Of a stretch of 64,000 nt of DNA, positions 7,728 through 15,204 are shown one piece after another. The position numbers and the translations under genes were made by a program. The notes beneath the pieces were generated by a model. It did no database searches. It had not been told where the DNA came from and saw only the letters and a program-made list of their open reading frames with translations. Within the stretch, counting starts at the first letter, position 1. The number at the start of each line of letters is the position of its first letter. The DNA is from DASUPK01 sp963744105 (GTDB lineage Bacteria > Actinomycetota > Thermoleophilia > Solirubrobacterales > 70-9), in contig CAVUSJ010000004.1 in the NCBI GenBank assembly GCA_963744105.1, positions 682,001 through 746,000 of the forward strand, written 5' to 3'.

Positions 7728-9871
7728 GCGGCTTCGCCCGTGGCCGCCCCGTCCGGGCTGGTTTCGCTCAGCCCGAAGCGGTGGTGCAGGCGTCGCAGCG
7801 GCTTCGGCGCCCACCAGTTCCAGCGGCCGAGCAGCTCCATCAGCGAAGGCACCAGCAGGGCGCGGATCAGGCTCGCGTCGATCAGCACCGCCAGGGCGGT
7901 CCCGACGCCGTTCTCCTTGATGAAGATGATCTGCGAGGTCGCGAACGCGCCGATCGCGATCGCGAAGAGCAGAGCGGCCGCGGTCACGATCCGGCCTGTC
8001 CGCTCCAGCCCGATGGCGACGCACTCGGAGTCGCTCGCGCCGTTGTCGCGAGCCTCCTTGATGCGGGAGAGCAGGAAGACCCCGTAGTCGGTGGAGAGCC
8101 CGAAGACGACCGCGAACAGCAGGATCGGCATCGTCTGCTCCAGTGCCCCCTGGCTCTTGTAGTCGAGCAGGCTCTCCAGCCGGCCGTCCTGGAAGATGAA
8201 CACCAGGATCCCGAAGGTCGCGCTCAGGTTGAGCGCGTTCATCAGCAGCTGCTTGACCGGCAGCACGACCGAGCCGGTCATCAGGAAGAGCACAATCAGG
8301 GTCGCCACGATCACGATGGCCAGCGCGATCGGAGCGTGTGTTTCGAGGCTGTTCTGCAGGTCGACGAAGTGGGCGGCCGCGCCGGCAACCAGTAGCTGTG
8401 AACCCTGGGGGACCGGCAGGTCGCGGATCTCGTTGACCGCATTGCGGCTCGTGTCCGAGATGTAGCTCTGCGTCGAGTAGGCAGAGATCACCGCGTCTCC
8501 GTTGGCGAGCCGCCGCGGCGGCTGGACCTCCGCGATGCCCTTCACGCTCGCGACGTCACGCTCGATCGTGTTGAGGGCCGTGGGCGTCGCGTTCTCCACC
8601 AGCAGGATGTGCGGCGTGTCGTGGAACGGCGGGAACTGGGCCCGCATCACGTTGTCGACCTGCCGAGCGCTGGCGCTCTCGGGAAGCACCTGGGCATCCA
8701 CCGAGGTGAACTTGAGCGAGTAGAAGGGGATCCCGAGCACGATCAGGAGCGCCGCGGTTGCGGTCGCGACGCCGATCGGCCGCCGCATCACGAAGCGCGA
8801 CAGCCGGTACCAGAAGCCTGATTCGGTGGAGGTCGCGTCGCGCTGCGCCCGCCGCTGCAGGAACGCGGGGGAGAGCGCGTTCACGCGCTCGCCGAGCAGC
8901 GCCAGGACCGCCGGGAGCACCGTCAGCGCAATCGCGGAGGCGAGCAGTGCGACCATGGAGCCTCCGAGGCCCATCGAGTAGAGGAAGCGCTGCGGGAACA
9001 CGAGCAGCGAGGCCAGCGCGACCGCCACCGTGATCGAGGAGAAGAGCACAGTGCGGCCGGCGGTGTTCATGGTCCGGCGCATCGCCTGCATCCCCGGCCC
9101 GTGCTTGGCGATCTCCTCGCGGTAGCGCGAGACGACGAAGAGGCTGTAGTCGATCGCCAGGCCAAGGCCGAGTCCGGTGGTCAGGTTGATCGCGAAGATG
9201 GAGACGTCGACCAACTCGTTGGCGACGCGCAGGAGCAGGAAGGTGCCGACGATCGCGAGCCCGCCGATCAGGAGGGGCAGCAGGGCGGCGACACCGCTGC
9301 GGAAGAAGATCAGCGAGAGCACGAAGAGCAGCGGGAAGGCGAGCATCTCCGCCATGCGGAGGTCCTTCTCGACCTGCTTGTTGACCTGCTCCTGGGCGAG
9401 CGCGATGCCGCCCACCGACACGCCGGGCTGACCCTTCAGCTCGTCGGCGATCCGCTTGGCGGCGTCCTGCTGCTGCTTGTCGCCGGTGGGCCTCAGGCTG
9501 ACGGCGAGATAGCTCGCGTCGCCCGTTCCCGAGATGAAGTCACGGCTCGCGGTGTCGAGGTAGCCGATGACCCGGGCGACGTCGGGATTTGCCCGCAGCT
9601 TCTGCTCGATGCCGCGGATCCTCCGCTGGCCGGTCGGCGTCGTCGGGGAGGTGTTCTGGATGAGGACGATCACGCTTGGATTCCGGTATCCGTCCGCCTC
9701 CAGTCGGTCGGTCGCCCGGACGCTCTCGGATGCCGGGTCGTCAGCTCCGTAGGGCGCGAGCTTGCTCGCCACCCCGCCGCCAAGTGCTGCGGCGACGACG
9801 AAGAAGACGGCCCCGAAGATCACCACGCGCTTGCCGCAGCGCTGGGCCAGCGATGCCAGTGAGTTGAACAT
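7724..9871 (-). CDS. MMPL family RND-type transporter
   Basis: A 715-residue inner-membrane transporter with the MmpL/RND layout: one helix, a periplasmic loop, a helix bundle, then the same again. The two bundles begin at MLAFPLLFVLSLIFF and IALAIVIVATLIVLFLMTGSVVLP. Family motifs include GLGLGLAIDYSLFVVSRYREE in the first half and FGLSTDYGVFLLSRIKE in the second; the intramembrane Asp-Tyr pairs carry proton relay in the family. The substrate is unknown, lipids or lipophilic drugs being typical. It starts 3 bp after padR and is coupled to the carbonic anhydrase by ATGA, so PadR probably controls it. Confidence 0.92.
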   Translation of the reverse strand: MFNSLASLAQRCGKRVVIFGAVFFVVAAALGGGVASKLAPYGADDPASESVRATDRLEADGYRNPSVIVLIQNTSPTTPTGQRRIRGIEQKLRANPDVARVIGYLDTASRDFISGTGDASYLAVSLRPTGDKQQQDAAKRIADELKGQPGVSVGGIALAQEQVNKQVEKDLRMAEMLAFPLLFVLSLIFFRSGVAALLPLLIGGLAIVGTFLLLRVANELVDVSIFAINLTTGLGLGLAIDYSLFVVSRYREEIAKHGPGMQAMRRTMNTAGRTVLFSSITVAVALASLLVFPQRFLYSMGLGGSMVALLASAIALTVLPAVLALLGERVNALSPAFLQRRAQRDATSTESGFWYRLSRFVMRRPIGVATATAALLIVLGIPFYSLKFTSVDAQVLPESASARQVDNVMRAQFPPFHDTPHILLVENATPTALNTIERDVASVKGIAEVQPPRRLANGDAVISAYSTQSYISDTSRNAVNEIRDLPVPQGSQLLVAGAAAHFVDLQNSLETHAPIALAIVIVATLIVLFLMTGSVVLPVKQLLMNALNLSATFGILVFIFQDGRLESLLDYKSQGALEQTMPILLFAVVFGLSTDYGVFLLSRIKEARDNGASDSECVAIGLERTGRIVTAAALLFAIAIGAFATSQIIFIKENGVGTALAVLIDASLIRALLVPSLMELLGRWNWWAPKPLRRLHHRFGLSETSPDGAATGEAA

Positions 9872-9874
9872 CTC

Positions 9875-10459
9875 CTACCTCCCCCCGTTGACCGTGACGG
9901 CCCGGGCTTTCACTCGTTCCAGATCCTCGGCGGCGCGCTCGAACCAATCGGCCGCCGCCTCGCTCATTTCGATGCCGTAGCGGAGCACCGTCAGGGAACC
10001 GATGTCCGGCTCCGACGGGGGGTCGTCGATCCTGCCCTCTTGGTCGACGGTCTCCCAGATCGCCCGCAGCTCGTCCGCCTTCGCGCGCGAGATTGCGGCC
10101 CGCTCCCGGGCGATCTCCGCGGCCCGGCCCGGCTCGATCGAGCCGGCGAAGAAGAGCTTCAGCAGGCCCTCGTCGCGGGTCTCCAAGACCTCCGGAGGCT
10201 CCGCGATCCACTCCCGCGCCGCATTCCGGCCGGCCGCGGTGAGCTTGAAGGTCGTCCGCTGGCGGGCGCCCTGCGAGGAGTCGCCGCCCGCGATCAGCCC
10301 GGCCTTCTCGAGCTTCTTCAGCTCCGGGTAGATCTGGCCGTAGCTGGCCGCCCAGAAGAAACGGGCGGAGCTGTCGACCAGCTGCTTGATCTCGTATCCG
10401 GACCGCGGCTTCGCGGCCAGCATTCCCAGAATGACCTTGCCAGTGGCGCTCAGTTTCAT
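9875..10459 (-). CDS. PadR family transcriptional regulator
   Basis: A 194-residue winged-helix repressor of the PadR/AphA type. The N-terminal wHTH MKLSATGKVILGMLAAKPRSGYEIKQLVD, with GQIYPELKKLEKAGLI, is characteristic. The C-terminal helical Vir-like domain (residues 95-190) includes GLLKLFFAGSIEP and DWFERAAEDLERVKARAV for dimerisation and ligand binding. It is the first gene of the operon with the MMPL pump, so by family precedent it is probably a ligand-released autorepressor of pump expression. An inverted repeat lies directly upstream. Confidence 0.93.
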   Translation of the reverse strand: MKLSATGKVILGMLAAKPRSGYEIKQLVDSSARFFWAASYGQIYPELKKLEKAGLIAGGDSSQGARQRTTFKLTAAGRNAAREWIAEPPEVLETRDEGLLKLFFAGSIEPGRAAEIARERAAISRAKADELRAIWETVDQEGRIDDPPSEPDIGSLTVLRYGIEMSEAAADWFERAAEDLERVKARAVTVNGGR

Positions 10460-10470
10460 GTACTCAGCAG

Positions 10471-10489
10471 ATATATCAATCCGATATAT
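10471..10489 (-). promoter_or_regulatory. Candidate PadR operator over the padR promoter
   Basis: ATATATC (10471-10477), AATCC spacer, then GATATAT (10483-10489): a perfect 7-bp inverted repeat, AT-rich in a very GC-rich background, 11 bp upstream of the padR ATG. On the minus strand it overlaps a TATATC -10-like element. PadR proteins typically bind such AT-rich dyads to autoregulate. Confidence 0.65.
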
Positions 10490-10533
10490 ACATGGATGTG
10501 ATCCTCATCACGCTCCGCCCCGTATGAACTTTT

Positions 10534-10546
10534 GCGGAGTCTCCGC
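10534..10546 (+). promoter_or_regulatory. Inverted repeat GCGGAG-T-CTCCGC, possible operator
   Basis: A perfect 6-bp dyad with one central base in the 227-bp intergenic region between padR and the divergent TetR gene. It is flanked by T-rich and A-rich bases that partly extend the symmetry. It could be the binding site of the TetR protein encoded downstream. Apart from this and the AT-rich dyad I see no gene or clear promoter in 10460-10686. Confidence 0.35.
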
Positions 10547-10686
10547 GGAAATGAGCCGGCCGCGCGCGATCGCGGTGCCGGACTGCGGTTAACCTGGACG
10601 GCGTTCGACCCGAGTCTCGTCCCTTGACCCGCGGCACCTGAACCGGCGCGGCTGGGACGAGCACCAATTAAATTCTGGGCAAGGTC

Positions 10687-11388
10687 ATGGAGATGCGCGA
10701 GCCAGCGATTGAGGACGAGGACTTCGGGCCGGGCAAGCAACTGCCCCGGGGACGGCATGGCCTGCCGCGCGAGACGGTGACGGAGTCGCAACGGGGCAGG
10801 ATCCTCCAGGCGATGGTCCAGGCCGTGGCTCAGCGAGGCTTTCAGGAGACGCGCGTTGCCGACGTCGTTGAGGGGGCCGGCGTGGCGCGGAAGACCTTCT
10901 ACGACTTCTTCAACGACAAGGAGGACTGCTTCCTCGCGGCCTACGACCGCGTCTCTGCGCGGCAGTTCGAGGCCGCGTCGTCGGCCTTCAGGGAGAGTGA
11001 CGAAGCACCGTGGGCGGAGCGGATTCGCGCCGCGATGGCCGCGTTGCTCGACCTGCTGGCCAGCTCACCGGAGGAAGCCAGGTTCGCCATCGTCGAGGTG
11101 CTGGCGGCGGGACCGAAAGCGCTGATTCGCCGTGACGCCGCGTTGCGCCAGTACACCGAACTGGTCGAGGCGGGTCGCAAGGAGTCGTCGATCGAGCTCC
11201 CGGGAATGACCTCAGTGGCGATCGTCGGCGGTGTATTCGAGTTGCTCTACAGCGAGATCCTGCACGGCGCCACCGCCCGTCTGCCGGCGAGGCTGCCCGA
11301 CATCGTCTACTGGATCACCCAGCCCTTCCTGGGCGCTGACGCTGCCGTCGCCGAGAGGGAACGGGCCCGTCAGGCCGCCGCCGGCTAG
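10687..11388 (+). CDS. TetR/AcrR family regulator
   Basis: A 233-residue repressor. The HTH (RGRILQAMVQAVAQRGFQETRVADVVEGAGVARKTFYDFFNDKEDCFLAAYD, residues 37-88) is a clean TetR N-domain after an unusually long polar N-terminal extension. The C-terminal ligand domain includes the GGVFELLYSEI helix. It is paralogous to the next, convergent TetR (FYDFFNDKEDCFLAAYDRV here, FYELFESKEECLFAAYERV there), and the two genes share their final CTAG. No target is evident nearby; the dyad at 10534 is a candidate autoregulatory site. Confidence 0.9.
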   Translation: MEMREPAIEDEDFGPGKQLPRGRHGLPRETVTESQRGRILQAMVQAVAQRGFQETRVADVVEGAGVARKTFYDFFNDKEDCFLAAYDRVSARQFEAASSAFRESDEAPWAERIRAAMAALLDLLASSPEEARFAIVEVLAAGPKALIRRDAALRQYTELVEAGRKESSIELPGMTSVAIVGGVFELLYSEILHGATARLPARLPDIVYWITQPFLGADAAVAERERARQAAAG

Positions 11389-12047
11389 GCCCGGTTGCCC
11401 GCGCGCCTGACTTCGGCGGCGGCCGCCTCGGGGCCGATGTACGGCGCCAGCACGGTGAAGAGGATGTCCGGAAGCCTGGCCGGGAGCTCCTCGGCTCGGC
11501 CGGCGATGACCTCGTCGAAGATGATCGTCTCGGCACCGCCGACCGCCATCAGCTCCAGGTTGGGGGGCAGTTGGATCGAGTTCGCGGCGTACTCCCGTCC
11601 CTCGACGAACAGCGGAACCAACCGCTCCAGCGCCTCGCGGTAGCGACGTTGGGCCTCCGGCCGCGCCCCCCGGGCATCGACTGTCGCCATCCGTGTCACC
11701 TCCGGCTCCGCGGAGCAAGCCTCGAGGCAGGCCCGCATCGCGCGCCCGATCCTCTGCGGCCACGGGCCGTCGCCCTCGAACGCGCGAGCCACGTAGTGGA
11801 CGAGAACGCCCAACACGCGCTCGTAGGCGGCGAACAGGCACTCCTCCTTGCTCTCGAAGAGCTCGTAGAAATTCACCCGGGAGACCTCTGCACGGTCGAC
11901 GACATCGAAGACTGTGACTGAGTTGAATCCCTTCTCGGCCACCAGCCGCACGGTCGCCCACAGAATCCGCTCTTCGTTGCAGAGGCCCTCGCTCGTCCGC
12001 GGCAGGCCCGGACGGGCCTGAATGGCCGTTTCGCCTAGCGCGCTCAT
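11385..12047 (-). CDS. TetR/AcrR family regulator, paralogue of the convergent gene
   Basis: A 220-residue repressor with the HTH EERILWATVRLVAEKGFNSVTVFDVVDRAEVSRVNFYELFESKEECLFAAYE. The ATG at 12047 (MSALGETA) was chosen; a TTG 30 bp upstream is in frame and cannot be excluded. The ligand domain carries MAVGGAETIIFDEVIAGRAEELPARLPDILF, parallel to GGVFELLYSEILHGATARLPARLPDIVYWI in the convergent paralogue, so the pair arose by duplication with inversion. The ligand is unknown. Confidence 0.88.
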   Translation of the reverse strand: MSALGETAIQARPGLPRTSEGLCNEERILWATVRLVAEKGFNSVTVFDVVDRAEVSRVNFYELFESKEECLFAAYERVLGVLVHYVARAFEGDGPWPQRIGRAMRACLEACSAEPEVTRMATVDARGARPEAQRRYREALERLVPLFVEGREYAANSIQLPPNLELMAVGGAETIIFDEVIAGRAEELPARLPDILFTVLAPYIGPEAAAAEVRRAGNRA

Positions 12048-12235
12048 CCCTGGAACGGCAGAGTCAAATCGCGTCAAAGCCTCTCTGCGTCTTAGCGCCC
12101 TCCGTCCCTGGAGGGGTCTCTTCCTCTAAGCGTCAGCGGCACCCGGAGGATTACTCGCTTTTTATCATGAATCCGCACGTACCAACTACTTCGGTAGCGC
12201 CAGCGTGCCCGAAGGCGTCTGTGAAGGCGGAGTTT

Positions 12236-12609
12236 CTGAGGGAGCTTGTATCCGGCGCTGGCCCCGACCCTCCACGTGGCTCCCTCGCGGACGACGGGGA
12301 AGGCCGTGGTGGTCCCGCGCGCGTCGCGATAGAGCAGGAAGCCGCGCCCCCTGAGAGCCGGACGCGGGTCATCTGAACGCTCGCGGTAGAGGCGAGCGCG
12401 CTCGCCGGCAGCCGCGATCTCACGGCCTCGAGCTGACCGCCGAAGCTCCTGATGCCCGCCCGGCAGCCCCCGCCTCCCGGCGCCGGCGGGTGCCGACCCA
12501 GCCGCCGCGGTAGACGAATCCGAGCCCCGCCGCCGCAACTCGCGAGCAGCGAGATCACCGTCAGCGATGCCGCCATGGCGCCGCCACGGAGAACCGCCCT
12601 GGGACCCAC
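12236..12609 (-). pseudogene. Decayed lipoprotein gene (copy 1)
   Basis: A broken relative of the intact lipoprotein at 13992-14543. The signal peptide and lipobox (LRGGAMAASLTVISLLASCGGG) read in one frame; directly after the Cys-Gly run the frame must shift to reach GSDSSTAAAGSAP and the C-terminal RGFLLYRDARGTTTAFPVVREG, GASAGYKLP. The intact copy has GSDSTAAGAGSAQ and HGFVLYRDASGTRSALPVAREG at the same places. The central region is shortened. Nothing else is seen between it and the TetR gene (12048-12235). Confidence 0.75.
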
Positions 12610-12655
12610 CCCGAGCGTGAAGAATCCCAGTGTTTTTCACTGCTGTGAGCGGTCC

Positions 12656-12684
12656 TTGACATGGCTTGGTATCGGGTATATGAA
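12656..12684 (+). promoter_or_regulatory. Promoter of surface protein copy 1 (TTGACA-N17-TATGAA)
   Basis: A consensus -35 TTGACA (12656-12661), 17-bp spacer, and -10 TATGAA (12679-12684). The same arrangement, with GGTATATGA around the -10, occurs before the two other surface-protein copies. It predicts a 5' untranslated leader of about 85 nt. Confidence 0.75.
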
Positions 12685-12776
12685 TCGAGGCTTGTTACGA
12701 ACGCAACTGTTTCCAAAACCGTTCTCAAATCCGCTCATCGCGAACGGAATCGCGGGCAGCCAACAGAGGAGGAGCA

Positions 12777-13559
12777 ATGATCAAGCGCCGCAGTAGAGCG
12801 GCAATTGCGACGCTCGGAATGGCGATCGGCCTTGCCGTCGCCCTGCCGGCCACCCCGGCCGGCGCCGCCACCTTCGACAACGCCTGCACGAACAGCCTGA
12901 TCGCGTCGCAGGCCAGCCTGATCCCCGTGACCATGACCGCGACGGCGTCGCCGAACCCGGTGTCGCCCGGTGGTTCGGTCACCCTGAGCAACATCCACCA
13001 AGACCTGGCCATTCCCCCGGCGGTCTTCGTCGCCGGCTACAACGCCGGCGTCCTGACGACCGGGACGAACGTCATCCCCGTCACCAACATCCACTCGGTG
13101 ATCGCGGGCACGAACACGACTCAGGGCACCCAGAACACCAACGACGTGGCCACGACGGCCACGACGACGATCACCGATCCCAACGGGACCCCGGGCACGG
13201 GCGATGAGACCGCGACCCCGGGCACGGTGAGCGCCACCTACGCGGACGAGAGCTGGACCGCCGCTGCCAGTGGAACGATCAATTTCCGCGAGTTCACGAC
13301 CACACCCCCGGTGACCACCCTCACCGGCGGCGTCAACATCACCGCCAAGGTCGCCGGCATCATCACGGTCCGGTTCGGCTGCGACCCCGGTGAGGTGGTC
13401 GAGGGGGCGAATCCAAACACGATCACGTACACCGATCCGGCCCCGGCCTTCGCCAGCACGCAGGCGACGACCCCTAAGAAGAAGTGCAAGAAGAAGAAGC
13501 ACAAGAAGTCCGCCGCGATCGCCGAAGAAGAAGTGCAAGAAGAAGAAGAAGTGATCTGA
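12777..13559 (+). CDS. Exported single-domain surface protein (copy 1) with shifted C-terminal tail
   Basis: A 260-residue protein with ribosome site GAGGAGG 5 nt before the ATG and a signal peptide (MIKRRSRAAIATLGM through PAGA, about residues 1-31). The rest is one copy of a ~200-residue domain shared with both larger proteins downstream. It begins FDNACTNSLIASQ, passes through SPNPVSPGGSVTLSNI, VFVAGYNAGVLTTG, TITDPNGTPGTGDETATPG and INFREF, and ends VRFGCDPGEVVEG. Its two conserved Cys could form a disulfide. The C-terminus reads KKKCKKKKHKKSAAIA and then turns acidic (EEEVQEEEEV). Removing A13518 restores KKKCKKKKK and a stop at 13552, so the acidic tail looks like a one-base frameshift. 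Confidence 0.8.
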   Translation: MIKRRSRAAIATLGMAIGLAVALPATPAGAATFDNACTNSLIASQASLIPVTMTATASPNPVSPGGSVTLSNIHQDLAIPPAVFVAGYNAGVLTTGTNVIPVTNIHSVIAGTNTTQGTQNTNDVATTATTTITDPNGTPGTGDETATPGTVSATYADESWTAAASGTINFREFTTTPPVTTLTGGVNITAKVAGIITVRFGCDPGEVVEGANPNTITYTDPAPAFASTQATTPKKKCKKKKHKKSAAIAEEEVQEEEEVI

Positions 13560-13654
13560 GTCCGGGATCTGCCTACGAGGGGCGGGAGCCGAGGGCCGAG
13601 GTGAGCATCACCCGTCCGAGCGGCTTCCGGTCCGATCTTGATCAGCTCATCCCG

Positions 13655-13703
13655 GGGCGCGCCCCTGAGCTTCGCGGGGGGCGTGCCCACCGAGCTTTCT
13701 CGG
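13655..13703 (+). terminator. Tandem hairpins downstream of surface protein copy 1
   Basis: An 11-bp stem (GGGCGCGCCCC 13655-13665 with GGGGCGTGCCC 13678-13688, one G-T pair) is followed directly by a second hairpin (CCGAG 13690-13694 with CTCGG 13699-13703) and a pyrimidine run TTCCCTT. It starts about 95 bp after the stop codon and probably ends the transcript. The rest of 13560-13991 holds no gene I can support. Confidence 0.45.
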
Positions 13704-13991
13704 TTCCCTTGACATAGGAGATCTCTAGGTAAGCGCTGCAGGAGCGCGGTAGTTGACGCGCTTGCGGTGGCAGCAGCATCTTCTGCTGCCCGCGAGCCAG
13801 GCAGGTGATCTCGGGATCGGCGGTGGCGTGGGAGGACCTTCGCAGCGGCACGGTGCGGGTATGGTGGCGCGACCTCTCGAGCGCGGCGGGTGAACAGCAG
13901 GTGGACGCGACCCAGCCCGGTCGCCAGGAGGCACCGCCGCCGGCGCGCTCCCGGTGGCGCTGATCATGTACCTGCTCCGCGAGGGCGCGCT

Positions 13992-14543
13992 CTACGGGAG
14001 GCTCGGTCCCACGAGGGCGCTGGCTTTCCAGCTATTGCCCTCGCGTGCGACAGGGAGGGCAGAGCGGGTCCCGCTCGCGTCGCGGTAGAGCACGAACCCA
14101 TGGTCGCCCTCGACCCGAGCACCGGTGACTTGGATGCGCTTCCCCCCCGCGAGCTCCTTCGCCGGAATGATCTTGGTCGCCGCCGCAATCAGGTCCGGGC
14201 AGCCCTTGTTCTTCAGCTCCGGATTCTGGCTGACGAACTGGCGGAGGTTTTCCAACTCCGAGGCCGTCACCAGCGAACAGACCGTCGGCCAGTCGCCGTC
14301 CGCCCGAGCCCGCAGAAACTCCTGCACCGCCTTCGCCATGGCGGCGCGGTCGCCGGGACCCGCCTCCTGGCCGAAGTTCTCGATGGTTCCCAAGGCGTTG
14401 GCGTTAGCTGTCTGTGCGGACCCCGCTCCCGCGGCGGTCGAATCGGACCCCCCGCCGCCGCATCCCGCAAGGAGCGAGATGACCACCAGCGACGCTGCGA
14501 GGGCGGCGCCGTTGAAAATTGCTTTGGAAGCCGTCCTGAGCAT
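13992..14543 (-). CDS. Small lipoprotein (copy 2, intact), unknown function
   Basis: A 183-residue membrane-anchored lipoprotein. The signal peptide MLRTASKAIFNGAALAASLVVISLLAGC has a clear lipobox LLAGC, followed by a Gly/Ser/Ala-rich linker. The globular part has AMAKAVQEFLRARADGDWPTVC and ends in HGFVLYRDASGTRSALPVARE. This resembles the NTF2-like small lipoproteins common in actinobacteria, but I cannot place the family. The ATG at 14543 was chosen because the longer frame runs back through the divergent promoter. It is divergent from a surface-protein gene, the same arrangement as the broken copies at 12236-12609 and 19680-19752. Confidence 0.78.
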   Translation of the reverse strand: MLRTASKAIFNGAALAASLVVISLLAGCGGGGSDSTAAGAGSAQTANANALGTIENFGQEAGPGDRAAMAKAVQEFLRARADGDWPTVCSLVTASELENLRQFVSQNPELKNKGCPDLIAAATKIIPAKELAGGKRIQVTGARVEGDHGFVLYRDASGTRSALPVAREGNSWKASALVGPSLP

Positions 14544-14639
14544 TTCGAGAATCCTAGTGTTTCTCGGTGAGAGGAGAGGGTTGGGAGGTCGACCGTCTCG
14601 CCCAGGCCAGACCACTGCCCTTGAAACCGGGCCAGGGGC

Positions 14640-14668
14640 TTGACACCGCCGGTTCTTAGGTATATGAC
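14640..14668 (+). promoter_or_regulatory. Promoter of surface protein copy 2 (TTGACA-N17-TATGAC)
   Basis: TTGACA at 14640-14645 and TATGAC at 14663-14668 with 17 bp between. The leader is about 145 nt. From CCACGTGTT (about 14700) to the ATG it is nearly identical to the leader of copy 3. Confidence 0.75.
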
Positions 14669-14819
14669 TCACCGGTGTCTATGAACGCACTGTTTTATAA
14701 CCACGTGTTTCCCCGTGGTCCACATCGCTTCACCGCAGCCTCAGAGGGCTTCGGATGATCGGAAGGGATCGGGAGAGTCGAGGGAGAGTGCGAAGGGAAT
14801 CGCAAACAGAGGAGAAGCG

Positions 14820-15204
14820 ATGATCAAGCGCCGCCGGACAGCCGTCCTTGCCGCCTTTGCAGTGGTAGCGAGCGTCTTCTTGCTGCCCGCAAGTCCGGCC
14901 AGCGCCGCCACCTTCGACAACGCCTGCGTCAACAGCCTGATCCCGACGCAGTCCAGCCTGATCCCCATAACCATGACCGGCGACCGCATCGTCGCCGCAC
15001 GACCCGGTGCAGCGCCGGGGATACGGTCACCTTGAGCAACATCCAGCAGCACGCGGACATCCCGCCGGCGGTCTTCGTCGCCGGCTACAACGCCGGCGTC
15101 CTGACGACCGGGGTGAACAACATCCCGATCACCATCGTCCAGACGGTGATCGAGGGCACGAACACGGTCCAGGGCACCCAGACGACCAACAACCCGGGGT
15201 GGGG
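14820..15204 (+). pseudogene. N-terminal part of surface protein copy 2, split by two frameshifts
   Basis: The signal peptide MIKRRRTAVLAAFAVVASVF through PASPASA and the domain start FDNACVNSLIPTQSSLIPITMT read in one frame to about 14985. Against copy 3, this gene then carries 8 extra bases before ATACGGTCACC (15020-15030). The next segment (NIQQHADIPPAVFVAGYNAG, VIEGTNTVQGTQTTNN) therefore reads in a second frame. Another 8 extra bases near 15195-15210 put the remainder into the third frame, which stays open to 19386. The ribosome site AGAGGAG and ATG at 14820 match copy 3. As sequenced, the long downstream protein would lack a signal peptide. Confidence 0.75.

Noticed and set aside
13709..13714. 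TTGACA as another surface-protein promoter
   Set aside because: No TATGA or TAnnnT element lies 16-18 bp downstream, and no start codon with a ribosome site follows.
13560..13991. A further gene in the 430-bp gap
   Set aside because: Several short frames exist on both strands but none has a ribosome site, homology or sensible composition; only terminator-like hairpins are supported.
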